Source: Candidatus Curtissbacteria bacterium (GTDB taxonomy: Bacteria > Patescibacteriota > Microgenomatia > Curtissbacterales > GWA2-41-24). From it: 11,766 nt of DNA. Position 1 is the first letter of the stretch. Every line of letters begins with the position of its first letter. Positions 1 to 7,086 of this stretch are shown one piece after another. The translations under genes were made by a program, and so were the position numbers. The notes under the pieces are model-generated. The model worked only from the letters and a program-made list of their open reading frames with translations, searched no databases and was not told the origin of the DNA. The stretch is from contig JACPYZ010000074.1 in the NCBI GenBank assembly GCA_016195765.1, positions 1 to 11,766 on the forward strand. Reading direction: 5' to 3'.

Positions 1-55
1 GGATCGTCAACGTACGAAGGAAATTCTATCATCTGGGGTTACTATTTCCAACTAA
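1..55. other. Window edge, possible end of a neighbouring gene
   Basis: Too short to assign. On the plus strand one frame (from base 2) reads DRQRTKEILSSGVTISN and stops with TAA at 53-55, which would be the tail of a gene converging on the acyltransferase gene. On the minus strand an ATG at 32-30 opens MIEFPSYVDD to the edge, which could instead be the start of a further gene downstream of the acyltransferase. Neither reading has independent support. Confidence 0.2.
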
Positions 56-1230
56 GCCTCTTTTGTTTTTATTCTCTCAAATCTACTTTTAATTTTTAAA
101 AATCTTCTTTCAAAAAGATAATAAGAAAAAGAAGCAATAGAAACATCCAAAACAAATGCCCAAAAACAAACTGCAAACGAAAAGTTCTTTGTACCCAAGA
201 ACAACAAAGTAATGTTTATCGCTAAATATTGCCAAATATAAAGACCGTAACTAATTTTTCCTAAATAAACAAAAGGTTTAAAGGATAAAAACTTACCAAA
301 CGCTTCAGAGTACATTGCACAGTAAATTAAATAAGCCATGAAAGCAGCAATTACTGTGTAACCAAAAGCTAAGTTACGTTTAAATGCGGGGTTAAATAGT
401 TCTACTCGGTATAAAAAATAAGAAAACGTCGAAACAATACAGACAAAAATCAAAAAGTTGCTAAGAAATTTATACTTTGAGAGCAATCGTGTCTTATAAA
501 AGAAAAGCAGTGACAAAAGACCGCCAAAAAGTAAGGTGTCCATTCTTGTAAAGAGATTCACATAGATCAGTTGTGGATACATACCAGCAGGAGCAAACGA
601 GAAAACAATTCTAACAAGCGGTGATATCGCGATAATTCCAATAACAAGAAGCAGAACCGATTGAACTCTACGGCCCATAAATTTAAGAAACAGTGGGAAA
701 ATTAAATAGAATTGTTGTTCCAAAGAAACCGTCCAAAGCAGATTAATTGAATTAGTTCCATAACCAAACAAAATCGTTCCTAAATTACCTAAAAATGTTA
801 TGTAAAATGGCAACTCCAAATAAGAATTGCGGGTTAGTATAAAGTTTTGGTTCCTGAGTTGGTCAAAAAAGAAAGTTAAGCCTGGAATAACAAAGAAGAA
901 GACCAAAATAGCCAAATAATATAAAGGCCAAATCCGCAAAATTCTGCGAATCCAAAAACTTCTTAAAGAAAACTGTCCGAATTTTATCCTCTCCTTTACC
1001 AAAATCGACGTTATTAAAAACCCGCTTAAAACGAAAAATAGATCCACCCCTATCCAACCGTTTCTAACGTAAGACTTTAGGAAAAAATCCAAAAACGGAT
1101 TTTTAGTTTCAATATCAACCAAAGAATGATTTAGAAAAACCAACAAAAAAGCAAAAAACCTAAGCCCGTCTAGCGCGGACCAATAGAAAATGCTTTTACT
1201 CTCAGAATGATTTTTCTCAATATTTTTCAT
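52..1230 (-). CDS. Membrane acyltransferase, acyltransferase-3 (OafA/YrhL-like) family
   Basis: Predicted integral membrane O-acyltransferase of 392 residues, the usual size for a stand-alone acyltransferase-3 protein without an SGNH domain. Family signatures seen: LDGLR at 20-24, the probable catalytic His35 in FLNHS, GWIGVDLFFVLSGFLIT at 58-74, an Arg-rich loop followed by PLYYL at 102-106, and LWTVSLEQQFYL around 165-176. The rest is a series of hydrophobic helices, about ten. By family knowledge it moves an acyl group, often acetyl, across or at the membrane onto a sugar of a surface polysaccharide or lipid; the substrate cannot be read from the sequence. The ATG at 1230 has no clear Shine-Dalgarno. 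The gene is divergent from the LPATG gene, so the two share a 57-bp upstream region. It ends in TAG. Confidence 0.9.
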   Translation of the reverse strand: MKNIEKNHSESKSIFYWSALDGLRFFAFLLVFLNHSLVDIETKNPFLDFFLKSYVRNGWIGVDLFFVLSGFLITSILVKERIKFGQFSLRSFWIRRILRIWPLYYLAILVFFFVIPGLTFFFDQLRNQNFILTRNSYLELPFYITFLGNLGTILFGYGTNSINLLWTVSLEQQFYLIFPLFLKFMGRRVQSVLLLVIGIIAISPLVRIVFSFAPAGMYPQLIYVNLFTRMDTLLFGGLLSLLFFYKTRLLSKYKFLSNFLIFVCIVSTFSYFLYRVELFNPAFKRNLAFGYTVIAAFMAYLIYCAMYSEAFGKFLSFKPFVYLGKISYGLYIWQYLAINITLLFLGTKNFSFAVCFWAFVLDVSIASFSYYLFERRFLKIKSRFERIKTKEA

Positions 1231-1251
1231 ATTAAACTAAGAAATAGCCTC

Positions 1252-1281
1252 TTGATTCCAAGGTTTATCCCTGGTAATAAT
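1252..1281 (+). promoter_or_regulatory. Candidate promoter of the LPATG gene, possibly leaderless
   Basis: TTGATT at 1252-1257 and, after 17-18 bases, TAATAA/AATAAT at 1275-1281 with an upstream TG (1272-1273) resembling an extended -10. The expected transcription start falls at about 1287-1288, on the GTG start codon. The -35 matches 4 of 6 consensus bases. The call is from pattern only. Confidence 0.35.
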
Positions 1282-1287
1282 ATATCC

Positions 1288-1686
1288 GTGATACAAAGGA
1301 CCATCCTTGCAACTGTAACAACTACCCTCATTGTTTCTGCTCTCACTCTAGTCTCCTTGCAATCCAGCTCAACAGTTGCGGCCGATAATCCAACTCCGAC
1401 ACCCACTCCGACACCGTCGCCTTCGTCAACCCCAATTTTCAATGTCGACCAATCTGGTAACGACAACGGCATTAACATTGCCAATAATAACAATAATCAA
1501 AACACAAACAATAACAACATAAACATTAATACCGATACAGCCAGAGTAGCTTCAAATTTTGTTCCCAGAACCCTCCCGGCAACCGGCACAGACCTTGCCA
1601 GCACCTTAGCACTTTTTGGTACAATACCTTTAGGCTTAAAGCTTGCACGCTTTAAATCTAAAGCAAATGGCCAAACCCACCCCTAA
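1288..1686 (+). CDS. Secreted LPATG-anchored (sortase-type) protein, Thr-Pro and Asn rich
   Basis: A small exported surface protein of 132 residues. From the GTG at 1288 it has a short n-region (IQR), a hydrophobic core (about residues 5-25) and a probable signal-peptidase site near VAA-D. Next come a (TP)n/Ser linker, a short segment FNVDQSGNDNGINI, and an Asn-rich low-complexity stretch. The C-terminus has the three parts of a sorting signal: LPATG, a hydrophobic stretch (LASTLALFGTIPLGL) and a basic tail (KLARFKSK). By family knowledge a sortase would cut between Thr and Gly; no sortase gene is in the window. In-frame alternative starts are ATG 1207, which overlaps the divergent gene and puts a polar extension before the signal peptide, and TTG 1252. 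GTG 1288 gives the best signal peptide and is preferred. The stop lies inside the next gene. The ligand or role is unknown. Confidence 0.75.
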   Translation: MIQRTILATVTTTLIVSALTLVSLQSSSTVAADNPTPTPTPTPSPSSTPIFNVDQSGNDNGINIANNNNNQNTNNNNININTDTARVASNFVPRTLPATGTDLASTLALFGTIPLGLKLARFKSKANGQTHP

Positions 1687-2398
1687 TTACCTTCTCAAAA
1701 CTTTAATCTGGCCAGTTGTTGTTCTCGTTATTGCCGCAGCTGTTCTATATCTCAAACCCTGGCAACAAAAACCAATAGAAACAGTCTCAGTTGCAGCAGC
1801 AGGTGTTGCCAAAGCCACGCCAAATATTGCCAAGATAACCGCAACTATCGATTCTAAAAATCCCAATATAGACCAAGCAAGAAAAGAAACCCAAGCAAAG
1901 GCAGGCATAATAGTCGACAAGTTAAAAGTCATTGGTGTAGACGAAAAGGACATCAAAACCAACAATGTTTCGGCAGGCGGTTCTTACGAAGTCATGATCT
2001 ACTCACCGGTTCAAAACACCAACCAGTTCACAGAAAGTTTCGAAATTACCTTGCACGATTTCAACAAAGCCGACCAAGTTTTGCAAACTCTTACCCAAAA
2101 CGGGGCCACTAATCTTTATGGCCCAAACCTAACAATAGACGAATCTAACTTAGAATCTGCCAAATCGCAAGCACGTCAAAATGCGGTAGAAAATGCCAAG
2201 AAAAAAGCTCAAGAACTGGCAGGAGCAACCGGTAGAAAAATTGGCAAGGTTGTTAAAATCGCAGAGCAGGGAGATTATGCCTACCCAAGACCACTCATGG
2301 CAGTCGGCGGAACAGACCTCAAAGAAAAAGCGGCAACCATTCAGCCAGGCCAAAACGAAGTCACAATTACTCTACAAGTCGATTTTTCCTTAAACTAA
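1667..2398 (+). CDS. SIMPL (DUF541) domain protein, membrane anchored
   Basis: Protein of 243 residues with a single N-terminal membrane segment (about residues 12-29, LKTLIWPVVVLVIAAAVLYL), so most of the chain should lie outside the cytoplasm. The remainder matches the SIMPL/DUF541 family: an opening strand VSVAAAGVAKATPNIA, a long helix with IDQARKETQAKAGIIVDKLK, the ESFEITLHD strand, the AVENAKKKAQELAGATGRKIGKVVKIAE helix-strand pair in its usual place, and a closing VTITLQVDFSL strand. The exact biochemical role of the family is unsettled; it is often found in envelope or oligomeric assemblies. The ATG at 1667 overlaps the previous gene by 20 nt, so translational coupling is likely. An in-frame TTG at 1643 adds eight residues and is less likely. 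The 3' end overlaps the convergent YfhO-family gene by 32 bp. Confidence 0.88.
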   Translation: MAKPTPNYLLKTLIWPVVVLVIAAAVLYLKPWQQKPIETVSVAAAGVAKATPNIAKITATIDSKNPNIDQARKETQAKAGIIVDKLKVIGVDEKDIKTNNVSAGGSYEVMIYSPVQNTNQFTESFEITLHDFNKADQVLQTLTQNGATNLYGPNLTIDESNLESAKSQARQNAVENAKKKAQELAGATGRKIGKVVKIAEQGDYAYPRPLMAVGGTDLKEKAATIQPGQNEVTITLQVDFSLN

Positions 2399-4778
2399 GA
2401 AAAAGCGTTGCTGCTAAGCTCAAAGCAGAAACCAAAAGTCCCAATTTAAAGCTGTCGCTGTCAAAATAAAACCTCACCGTATGTTCCCCTGGCGTTAGGG
2501 CAATAGCCATAAACGTATAATCGGCTCGTAAAATTTCTGTCCTGTCACCATCTACTGTTGCCTTCCAGCCTGGATAATAATTGTCAGAAACAAACAATAA
2601 CTTAGGTTCTTTTGAGTTTGTCCGAATTGTTAGCTCTTGCGGGCTGTATTTTAAAATCGAGACAGTTCCAGGACCATATTGTGGCGAAATAGAAGCCGCT
2701 TTTTCCAAAATCAAACTGTTTCTAAAATCAAAACCCGGATCCAGCAACTTTTGAAATATTAACTTTCTCCTCTCTCGATTCTTTTCTATCCTTTCTTGTT
2801 CCGTCTCCCCTGGTTTAAAAACATCCGGTGGACCTTCGTACTGCGACATCAAGCCCATTCTTGGCATCACCTGCAGATTCTCCCAAACATCATAATTACT
2901 ACCTTCAAAAACCCGCTTAAAGTTCTGCGCGGCAACAACCTCTGCATCTTGCCTGGCAACAATCACATATTTAATACCAACTAAATCAATTAGCTTTCTA
3001 CGGTTGGTATTTGCAAAAACTTCAGCAGCGTTATTAGTCCAACCCAAATTGGCATCTGCCCTTTGGTCATAGGTATTGATGTCATTACCCTGCATTGCAT
3101 ATGTAAACTCAGAATAAGAACGATTATTAAGCGAATCGTAACCTTCTGCGGAATTTAAAAAGTATTGTGTTAGAAAATTTGTAGCGATTGTTCCTTTTCC
3201 TGCACCCCACACGCGTGCGACACCCTGGTTATCCGCAAGAAAGGAAAACACCTCGTTACTTGGAAAGATAGTCTCACGCCTAGAAAACACAAAATACTTC
3301 TGCGAAAAATAAAATATATGCAAAAAAGAAACCGCGACAATCAAGGCTGCAAAAATGTGCGCTTTTTGCTTTGATCTACCACCCAAAATAACCAGAGCAA
3401 CCACAACAACAAATACTCCAATCGGCACAATGCTATTACGTAATGAAATAAGCGATAGCTCGTGAACACGAGACCAAGCAATACCAAAATAACCAAATCC
3501 AAAAAAGTGCGCAGCCACCGCATAAACTGTTACCAGTAAATAAAGTCCGGCAATTGTCAAAAGTATTCTGCCGGTGCCTTTTGCCTTTCCCTCGAGCCAA
3601 GTTTCCATTCCAAAAGACCCTAAAACCGCCAAACAAAAGGCCGGCACAAACAATATCCGGTTGGCAATAGAAGTCGAAAGAAAAGGAATCGGCAAAGAAA
3701 GAAACAATTTGGAAGTTGGCAAATCAAGTGCTGTCGAAAGCGCAACAATGCCAATAACCGTCCAAAATAAAATCTCTTTCTTCCTAGTTTGGAAAAACAT
3801 CGTAAAAAGTGCAAAAACCAAAGGCGCTATGCCCACAAACATAATCGCCTCGTAATAACCAGCAGCTCCCCCACCAAAAAAGTTCCTGGTTGCAGGACTA
3901 CCAAAAAGATCTGGTGAAAGATAAGTCCACAAAGAACCAATAGGCACTAAAAATTTAAAAAGTATTTCCCGAAGAGTAATTGCAGACCTTGCCGAATTGA
4001 AAAACAATTCAGCAGAGGGCAAAAGTTGCAGTGCCGCCATACCTGTTCCCAAAAGCGCAAATAATCCAATTTCAAAAAAGCTCCGAATCTCAGCACGATT
4101 ACCCCAAAATCTATACCCAAGATAAGCAGCAACCACCATCGCCAGATATATAGATGTTTGCATGTAACCTCCAAGAAGCGAAAAACACCACCCAACGGCA
4201 ATCAACAAAAGATTTATTCTCTTCTTGTTATCCAAGTACTTATCAACAGCCCACAAAATCAGAGGCAACCACACGATGGAATGGGGAGCCATTACAACTT
4301 CTTCACCCCAAGTCAAAATAAAAGGCGAAAAACCAAATGTTATTGCCCCAAAAACAGCCGAAATTTTGGAAAGCTTCTTTCCACGCATAAACAAGTACAT
4401 AAAAAAGGCAGCCATTATAGTTGGAGTAATTCGCAGTAAGTGCCAAAACTCAATCTGAGGCAAAATTAACCCAAAAATATTAAGGGGATAAAATATCGCA
4501 CTTTGAAAATCTGCTCCATGAGGATGTCCTGCAAACGCAAAAGGGTTCCATAAAGGAACTCGCATATTGTGATACTCAGCAAATGTAAAGTTATAAAAAG
4601 GAAAGTAAATTCTAAGTTGATCCCAACCTATCGCCTTATACGGCAAGTTCTGCCCATAAGGCGCGTAAAACGAAACTAGCAAGTTGCCATTTAAGTTAAC
4701 CTTACCCAAAAATATCGGCCAAAAAAGTACAAGGGACAGCAGTACAAAAGTGATAATTATTGGTAAGTCGCGCCTCAC
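2367..4778 (-). CDS. YfhO-family large membrane protein (GT-C-like glycosyltransferase)
   Basis: Multi-pass membrane protein of 803 residues, typical of the YfhO family. TM1 spans about residues 6-25. The first outer loop carries WDQLRIYFPF (52-61), PLWNPFAFAGHP (75-86) and Asp90 in a DFQSAIFYP context, which match the loop pattern of GT-C-like transferases and include candidate catalytic Asp residues (53, 90). Many further TM helices follow to about residue 480, then a large non-membrane region. Near the end is the family's VSDNYYPGWKATVDG motif (around 730-744), a beta-rich piece (PGEHTVRFYF) and a last TM before a basic tail. By analogy it would use a lipid-linked sugar for surface-glycan or lipoteichoic-type modification; donor and acceptor are unknown. 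The GTG at 4778 is the first in-frame start after an upstream in-frame stop, and no Shine-Dalgarno precedes it. Confidence 0.88.
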   Translation of the reverse strand: MRRDLPIIITFVLLSLVLFWPIFLGKVNLNGNLLVSFYAPYGQNLPYKAIGWDQLRIYFPFYNFTFAEYHNMRVPLWNPFAFAGHPHGADFQSAIFYPLNIFGLILPQIEFWHLLRITPTIMAAFFMYLFMRGKKLSKISAVFGAITFGFSPFILTWGEEVVMAPHSIVWLPLILWAVDKYLDNKKRINLLLIAVGWCFSLLGGYMQTSIYLAMVVAAYLGYRFWGNRAEIRSFFEIGLFALLGTGMAALQLLPSAELFFNSARSAITLREILFKFLVPIGSLWTYLSPDLFGSPATRNFFGGGAAGYYEAIMFVGIAPLVFALFTMFFQTRKKEILFWTVIGIVALSTALDLPTSKLFLSLPIPFLSTSIANRILFVPAFCLAVLGSFGMETWLEGKAKGTGRILLTIAGLYLLVTVYAVAAHFFGFGYFGIAWSRVHELSLISLRNSIVPIGVFVVVVALVILGGRSKQKAHIFAALIVAVSFLHIFYFSQKYFVFSRRETIFPSNEVFSFLADNQGVARVWGAGKGTIATNFLTQYFLNSAEGYDSLNNRSYSEFTYAMQGNDINTYDQRADANLGWTNNAAEVFANTNRRKLIDLVGIKYVIVARQDAEVVAAQNFKRVFEGSNYDVWENLQVMPRMGLMSQYEGPPDVFKPGETEQERIEKNRERRKLIFQKLLDPGFDFRNSLILEKAASISPQYGPGTVSILKYSPQELTIRTNSKEPKLLFVSDNYYPGWKATVDGDRTEILRADYTFMAIALTPGEHTVRFYFDSDSFKLGLLVSALSLAATLFLSLRKNRLVE

Positions 4779-4802
4779 GTGGGAATTATACTTGACACGT
4801 GA
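4775..4802. promoter_or_regulatory. Inverted repeat of two CACGTG hexamers, candidate operator
   Basis: TCACGTG at 4775-4781 and CACGTGA at 4796-4802 form a 7-bp inverted repeat with a 14-bp spacer. Each contains the self-complementary hexamer CACGTG, and the two hexamers begin exactly 20 bp apart, about two helical turns. The YfhO-gene TATAAT lies between them, and the inner hexamer overlaps the GTG start. A dimeric repressor site is a reasonable guess, but no regulator gene is present nearby. Confidence 0.35.
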
Positions 4803-4812
4803 TACATGACAT
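4785..4812 (-). promoter_or_regulatory. Candidate promoter of the YfhO-family gene
   Basis: On the minus strand, ATGTCA (4812-4807, 4 of 6 to TTGACA), a 16-bp spacer, then a perfect TATAAT (4790-4785). Six bases separate the -10 from the GTG at 4778, so transcription would begin at or next to the start codon. This would uncouple the gene from the upstream DUF5989-like gene. Confidence 0.5.
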
Positions 4813-4820
4813 TTGAAACG

Positions 4821-5000
4821 CTAAAATAATGTATAGACAAATGGAGCGACACCTGTCGCTTGAGCAAAAATAAGAAGTAGTCCAAACACCAAAAGCACAA
4901 CAACAAGTGGAATCAAAAACCAAAGCTTTGCCTTCCACAAAAACTGCATGAGTTCCCCTGCTTCCCCGCTTCTGCTAAAAAAACCTTTAAGAAGTGACAT
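4821..5000 (-). CDS. DUF5989-like small membrane protein beside the carbamoyltransferase
   Basis: A 59-residue protein, ATG at 5000, TAG at 4823-4821. It begins MSLLKGFFSRSGEAGELMQF, then has one long TM helix (LWFLIPLVVVLLVFGLLLIF, about 27-46) and ends AQATGVAPFVYTLF. The basic/aromatic start, a W-x-L-I-P entry to the helix, A-Q after the helix and the V-A-P-F-x-Y-T-L-F terminus are what I recall as the DUF5989 family pattern, whose members are about 50 residues and often lie next to carbamoyltransferase genes. The start is 2 nt beyond the carbamoyltransferase stop, so co-translation is expected. Function is unknown; it could be a membrane anchor or partner for the enzyme. Its shortness makes it easy to overlook. 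Confidence 0.85.
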   Translation of the reverse strand: MSLLKGFFSRSGEAGELMQFLWKAKLWFLIPLVVVLLVFGLLLIFAQATGVAPFVYTLF

Positions 5001-5002
5001 TT

Positions 5003-6808
5003 CTATTTTTCGCCTGCAAGATGCTGTACATCTTGCTTTAAAACAATGTACCGTTCAAGCGCCAAAATGTCCAGACCCGACTTTAAAAAAGTACTAAAAG
5101 CATTTGCTGGTGAATTCACGATAGGTTCCCCTTTTAAATTAAAGGATGTATTCATAAGAACGTGCACGCCAGTTTTTTTAGCAAACTTTTTAATTATGTT
5201 GTAATACCTGGCATTTTGCTTCTCGGTAATAATTTGCAGCCTGCCGCTTCCATCCACATGCGTAATTGCCGGAACTATTTTTTGTTTAGCAGCTTTAACA
5301 GGAAAAACCGCAAGCATAAAGTTTGTTAAATACTTATGATCCAATTTTCCCAGTTCAAAATAATCGCTCGCCTTTTCCGCCATCACTACTGGCGCAAAAG
5401 GACGATACGGCTCCCGAAATTTAATTTTAGTGTTAATTATGTCTTTCATTTCCTCACGTCTAGGATCAGCAATTATCGACCTTGCTCCAAGTGCTCTTGG
5501 TCCCCATTCTGCCCTGCCGTGGAAAAACCCCACAACCTTACCGCTAGCAATCTCCCCGCCAAGAAAAGTTGTGAGTGCATCTTCGGAATTGATCTTTTTA
5601 TATTTAATCTTCTTAGAATTTAAAAACGTCTCGATTTGTTCATCCGTAAAACTCGCTCCAAAGTAACAGTTGTCCTGCGCATAAACTCGCTTTTTGCCTA
5701 AAATTGCATGGTAAACATAAAAAGCGGCACCCATCGAGGCGCCATCATCGCCTGCTGCCGGCTGCACAAAAATCCGCTTGAAAGGGCTTTTTCTCAAGAG
5801 CACCCCATTGGCAACACTGTTCAAACCAACGCCACCCGCGATACACAAGTTTTCCATTTTGGTTTTTTCGTAAACAAAATTGGCAAGCTTCAAGACCATT
5901 TCTTCTGTAAATGCTTGGATAGAAGCCGCAATATCGGCATATTTTTGATTAAGTTCGCAAAGTTCCTCGTAATTTTTAGGTTTATCCCCAAAATAATCTG
6001 GATACCCAGATGTTTTTGTAAAGAAATGTAGATCTCGTGGTCTTGGTTTCCCAAACAGTTGCACCAGTTTACGAGAATAAGCCTTCTCACCGCTCCTTTG
6101 GTAAGTAAAATAACTCATATCAAAAAAATACGAACCATCTGGGTAAACCTTCACAAGCTTTCTAACTTTATCCAAATATTTAGGCTGCCCATAGGGCGCC
6201 ATACCCATAACCTTGTATTCCCCATCGTTAACTTCAAACCCCAAAAAGGCCGTAAATACCGAATATAAAAGTCCTAAACTGTGCGGAAATTTAATCTCGG
6301 AAAGAATTTGCAAATCGTTACCGTTTCCAACTCCATAAGTTGTCGTTGTCCATTCCCCAACCCCATCAAAAGTTAGAACTGCTGCCTTGTCAAAACCCGA
6401 TGGGTAAAAGGCAGAAGCGGCATGGGAAATGTGGTGTGGCACAAAAAGAATCTTGCGTCGATCTATTTTAAGTTCGTCGGCAATTATCGATCTCACCCAC
6501 AATTTGTCAGAAAGCCATGTAACCATCGCTTTGGCAAAAAGTCGAGGCGCCTGTGGCCAAGAAGCCAAAGTGGATTGCAAAATTCGATCAAATTTCCAAA
6601 AAGGCTTTTCGTAATAAACAACATAGTCAACATCCTCAATCTTAATTCCGGCAACTTCCAAGCAAAAATCAATCGCCAATTTCGGAAATCCACTGTCGTG
6701 TTTCTTACGAGAAAATCTTTCTTCGGCAGAAGCAGCAACTACTTTTCCGTCACGGATAAGACAAGCTGCCGATTCGTGGTAAAAACAGGAGACTCCGATT
6801 ATATACAT
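5003..6808 (-). CDS. Carbamoyltransferase, NodU/CmcH/TobZ family
   Basis: Cytoplasmic enzyme of 601 residues, full length for the family. Known members use carbamoyl phosphate and ATP to make carbamoyl-adenylate and pass the carbamoyl group to a hydroxyl of a sugar or natural product. Motifs in order: GVSCFYHESAACLI (5-18), EERFSRKKHDSGFP (29-42), HHISHA (125-130, with the HxxxH metal site of the Kae1-like domain), TFDGVGEW (146-153), DGEYKVMGMAPYG (195-207), CIAGGVGLNSVANG (322-335), QPAAGDDGASMGAA (349-362) with the third metal-ligand Asp, GRAEWGPRALGARSI (431-445) and NTSFNLKGEPIV (553-564) in the YrdC-like C-terminal part. All expected key residues are present, so it looks active. The acceptor is unknown. 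Its ATG follows directly on the TAG of the upstream small membrane gene, and the DUF5989-like gene follows after 2 nt. Confidence 0.95.
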   Translation of the reverse strand: MYIIGVSCFYHESAACLIRDGKVVAASAEERFSRKKHDSGFPKLAIDFCLEVAGIKIEDVDYVVYYEKPFWKFDRILQSTLASWPQAPRLFAKAMVTWLSDKLWVRSIIADELKIDRRKILFVPHHISHAASAFYPSGFDKAAVLTFDGVGEWTTTTYGVGNGNDLQILSEIKFPHSLGLLYSVFTAFLGFEVNDGEYKVMGMAPYGQPKYLDKVRKLVKVYPDGSYFFDMSYFTYQRSGEKAYSRKLVQLFGKPRPRDLHFFTKTSGYPDYFGDKPKNYEELCELNQKYADIAASIQAFTEEMVLKLANFVYEKTKMENLCIAGGVGLNSVANGVLLRKSPFKRIFVQPAAGDDGASMGAAFYVYHAILGKKRVYAQDNCYFGASFTDEQIETFLNSKKIKYKKINSEDALTTFLGGEIASGKVVGFFHGRAEWGPRALGARSIIADPRREEMKDIINTKIKFREPYRPFAPVVMAEKASDYFELGKLDHKYLTNFMLAVFPVKAAKQKIVPAITHVDGSGRLQIITEKQNARYYNIIKKFAKKTGVHVLMNTSFNLKGEPIVNSPANAFSTFLKSGLDILALERYIVLKQDVQHLAGEK

Positions 6809-7042
6809 CTAAAATTGTCGCGTCGCGCTTCCAATTGTGTCTTTTTTATGCTCCCACTTCTGGAAATTGGATCCACTGCCAGCCTTTTTCATTTTCAAGG
6901 GATCGGTAAAAAATCTATAAACAATTCCAATTGGCCAAACTAAAAGAAAGTAAAAAACAGTCAAAATTACCTGGCCCTGAAAATTACCAATGACATGGGC
7001 AATTGCCAACCATTTCTTCCACGCGGTTTTAATTATCGACAT
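6809..7042 (-). CDS. Small one-TM protein of the carbamoyltransferase module
   Basis: Protein of 77 residues. A basic amphipathic start (MSIIKTAWKKWLAIAHVIGN) is followed by FQ and one TM helix (about 24-45, VILTVFYFLLVWPIGIVYRF), then TDPLKMKK and a soluble tail with SNFQKWEHKK and a terminal ATRQF. I recall similar 80-100 residue proteins (FQ..., FYFVxxxPF, F.DPL, a Trp and a final AR-x-QF) directly upstream of NodU-type carbamoyltransferases and DUF5989 genes in other bacteria, annotated only as hypothetical or near SxtJ; this is from memory, not a search. The ATG at 7042 has AGGAAC 3 nt upstream. The TAG stop touches the ATG of the carbamoyltransferase, so the two should be coupled. Function unknown; a membrane tether or acceptor-presenting subunit is plausible. 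Confidence 0.75.
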   Translation of the reverse strand: MSIIKTAWKKWLAIAHVIGNFQGQVILTVFYFLLVWPIGIVYRFFTDPLKMKKAGSGSNFQKWEHKKDTIGSATRQF

Positions 7043-7086
7043 AAGGTTCCTGTTATTTAACCAAAATAGGGACGATTTAGGAAGAG

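Noticed and set aside
1227..1493. Minus-strand frame of 88 codons with a Gly-Val repeat
   Set aside because: The repeat is the reverse reading of the Thr-Pro codons of the LPATG gene, which has a signal peptide and sorting signal.
1390..1535. Short tandem repeats (ACTCCG-like and AAC/AAT runs) as a CRISPR or regulatory repeat
   Set aside because: The units are codon-sized and explained by the Thr-Pro linker and Asn-rich stretch of the encoded protein.
4792..4826. Plus-strand TTGACA at 4792-4797 as a promoter
   Set aside because: No -10 hexamer at a suitable distance (TAAAAT is 24 bp away) and no plus-strand gene lies downstream.
4845..4860. Perfect palindrome AGCGACA-CC-TGTCGCT as a possible terminator hairpin
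   Set aside because: It lies inside the DUF5989-like coding frame (encoding QATGVA), has only a 2-nt loop and no T-run follows on either strand.
6422..6943. Plus-strand frame of 173 codons
   Set aside because: It is antisense to the carbamoyltransferase and the small TM gene, both with clear family signatures or coupling; its product has no recognisable features.
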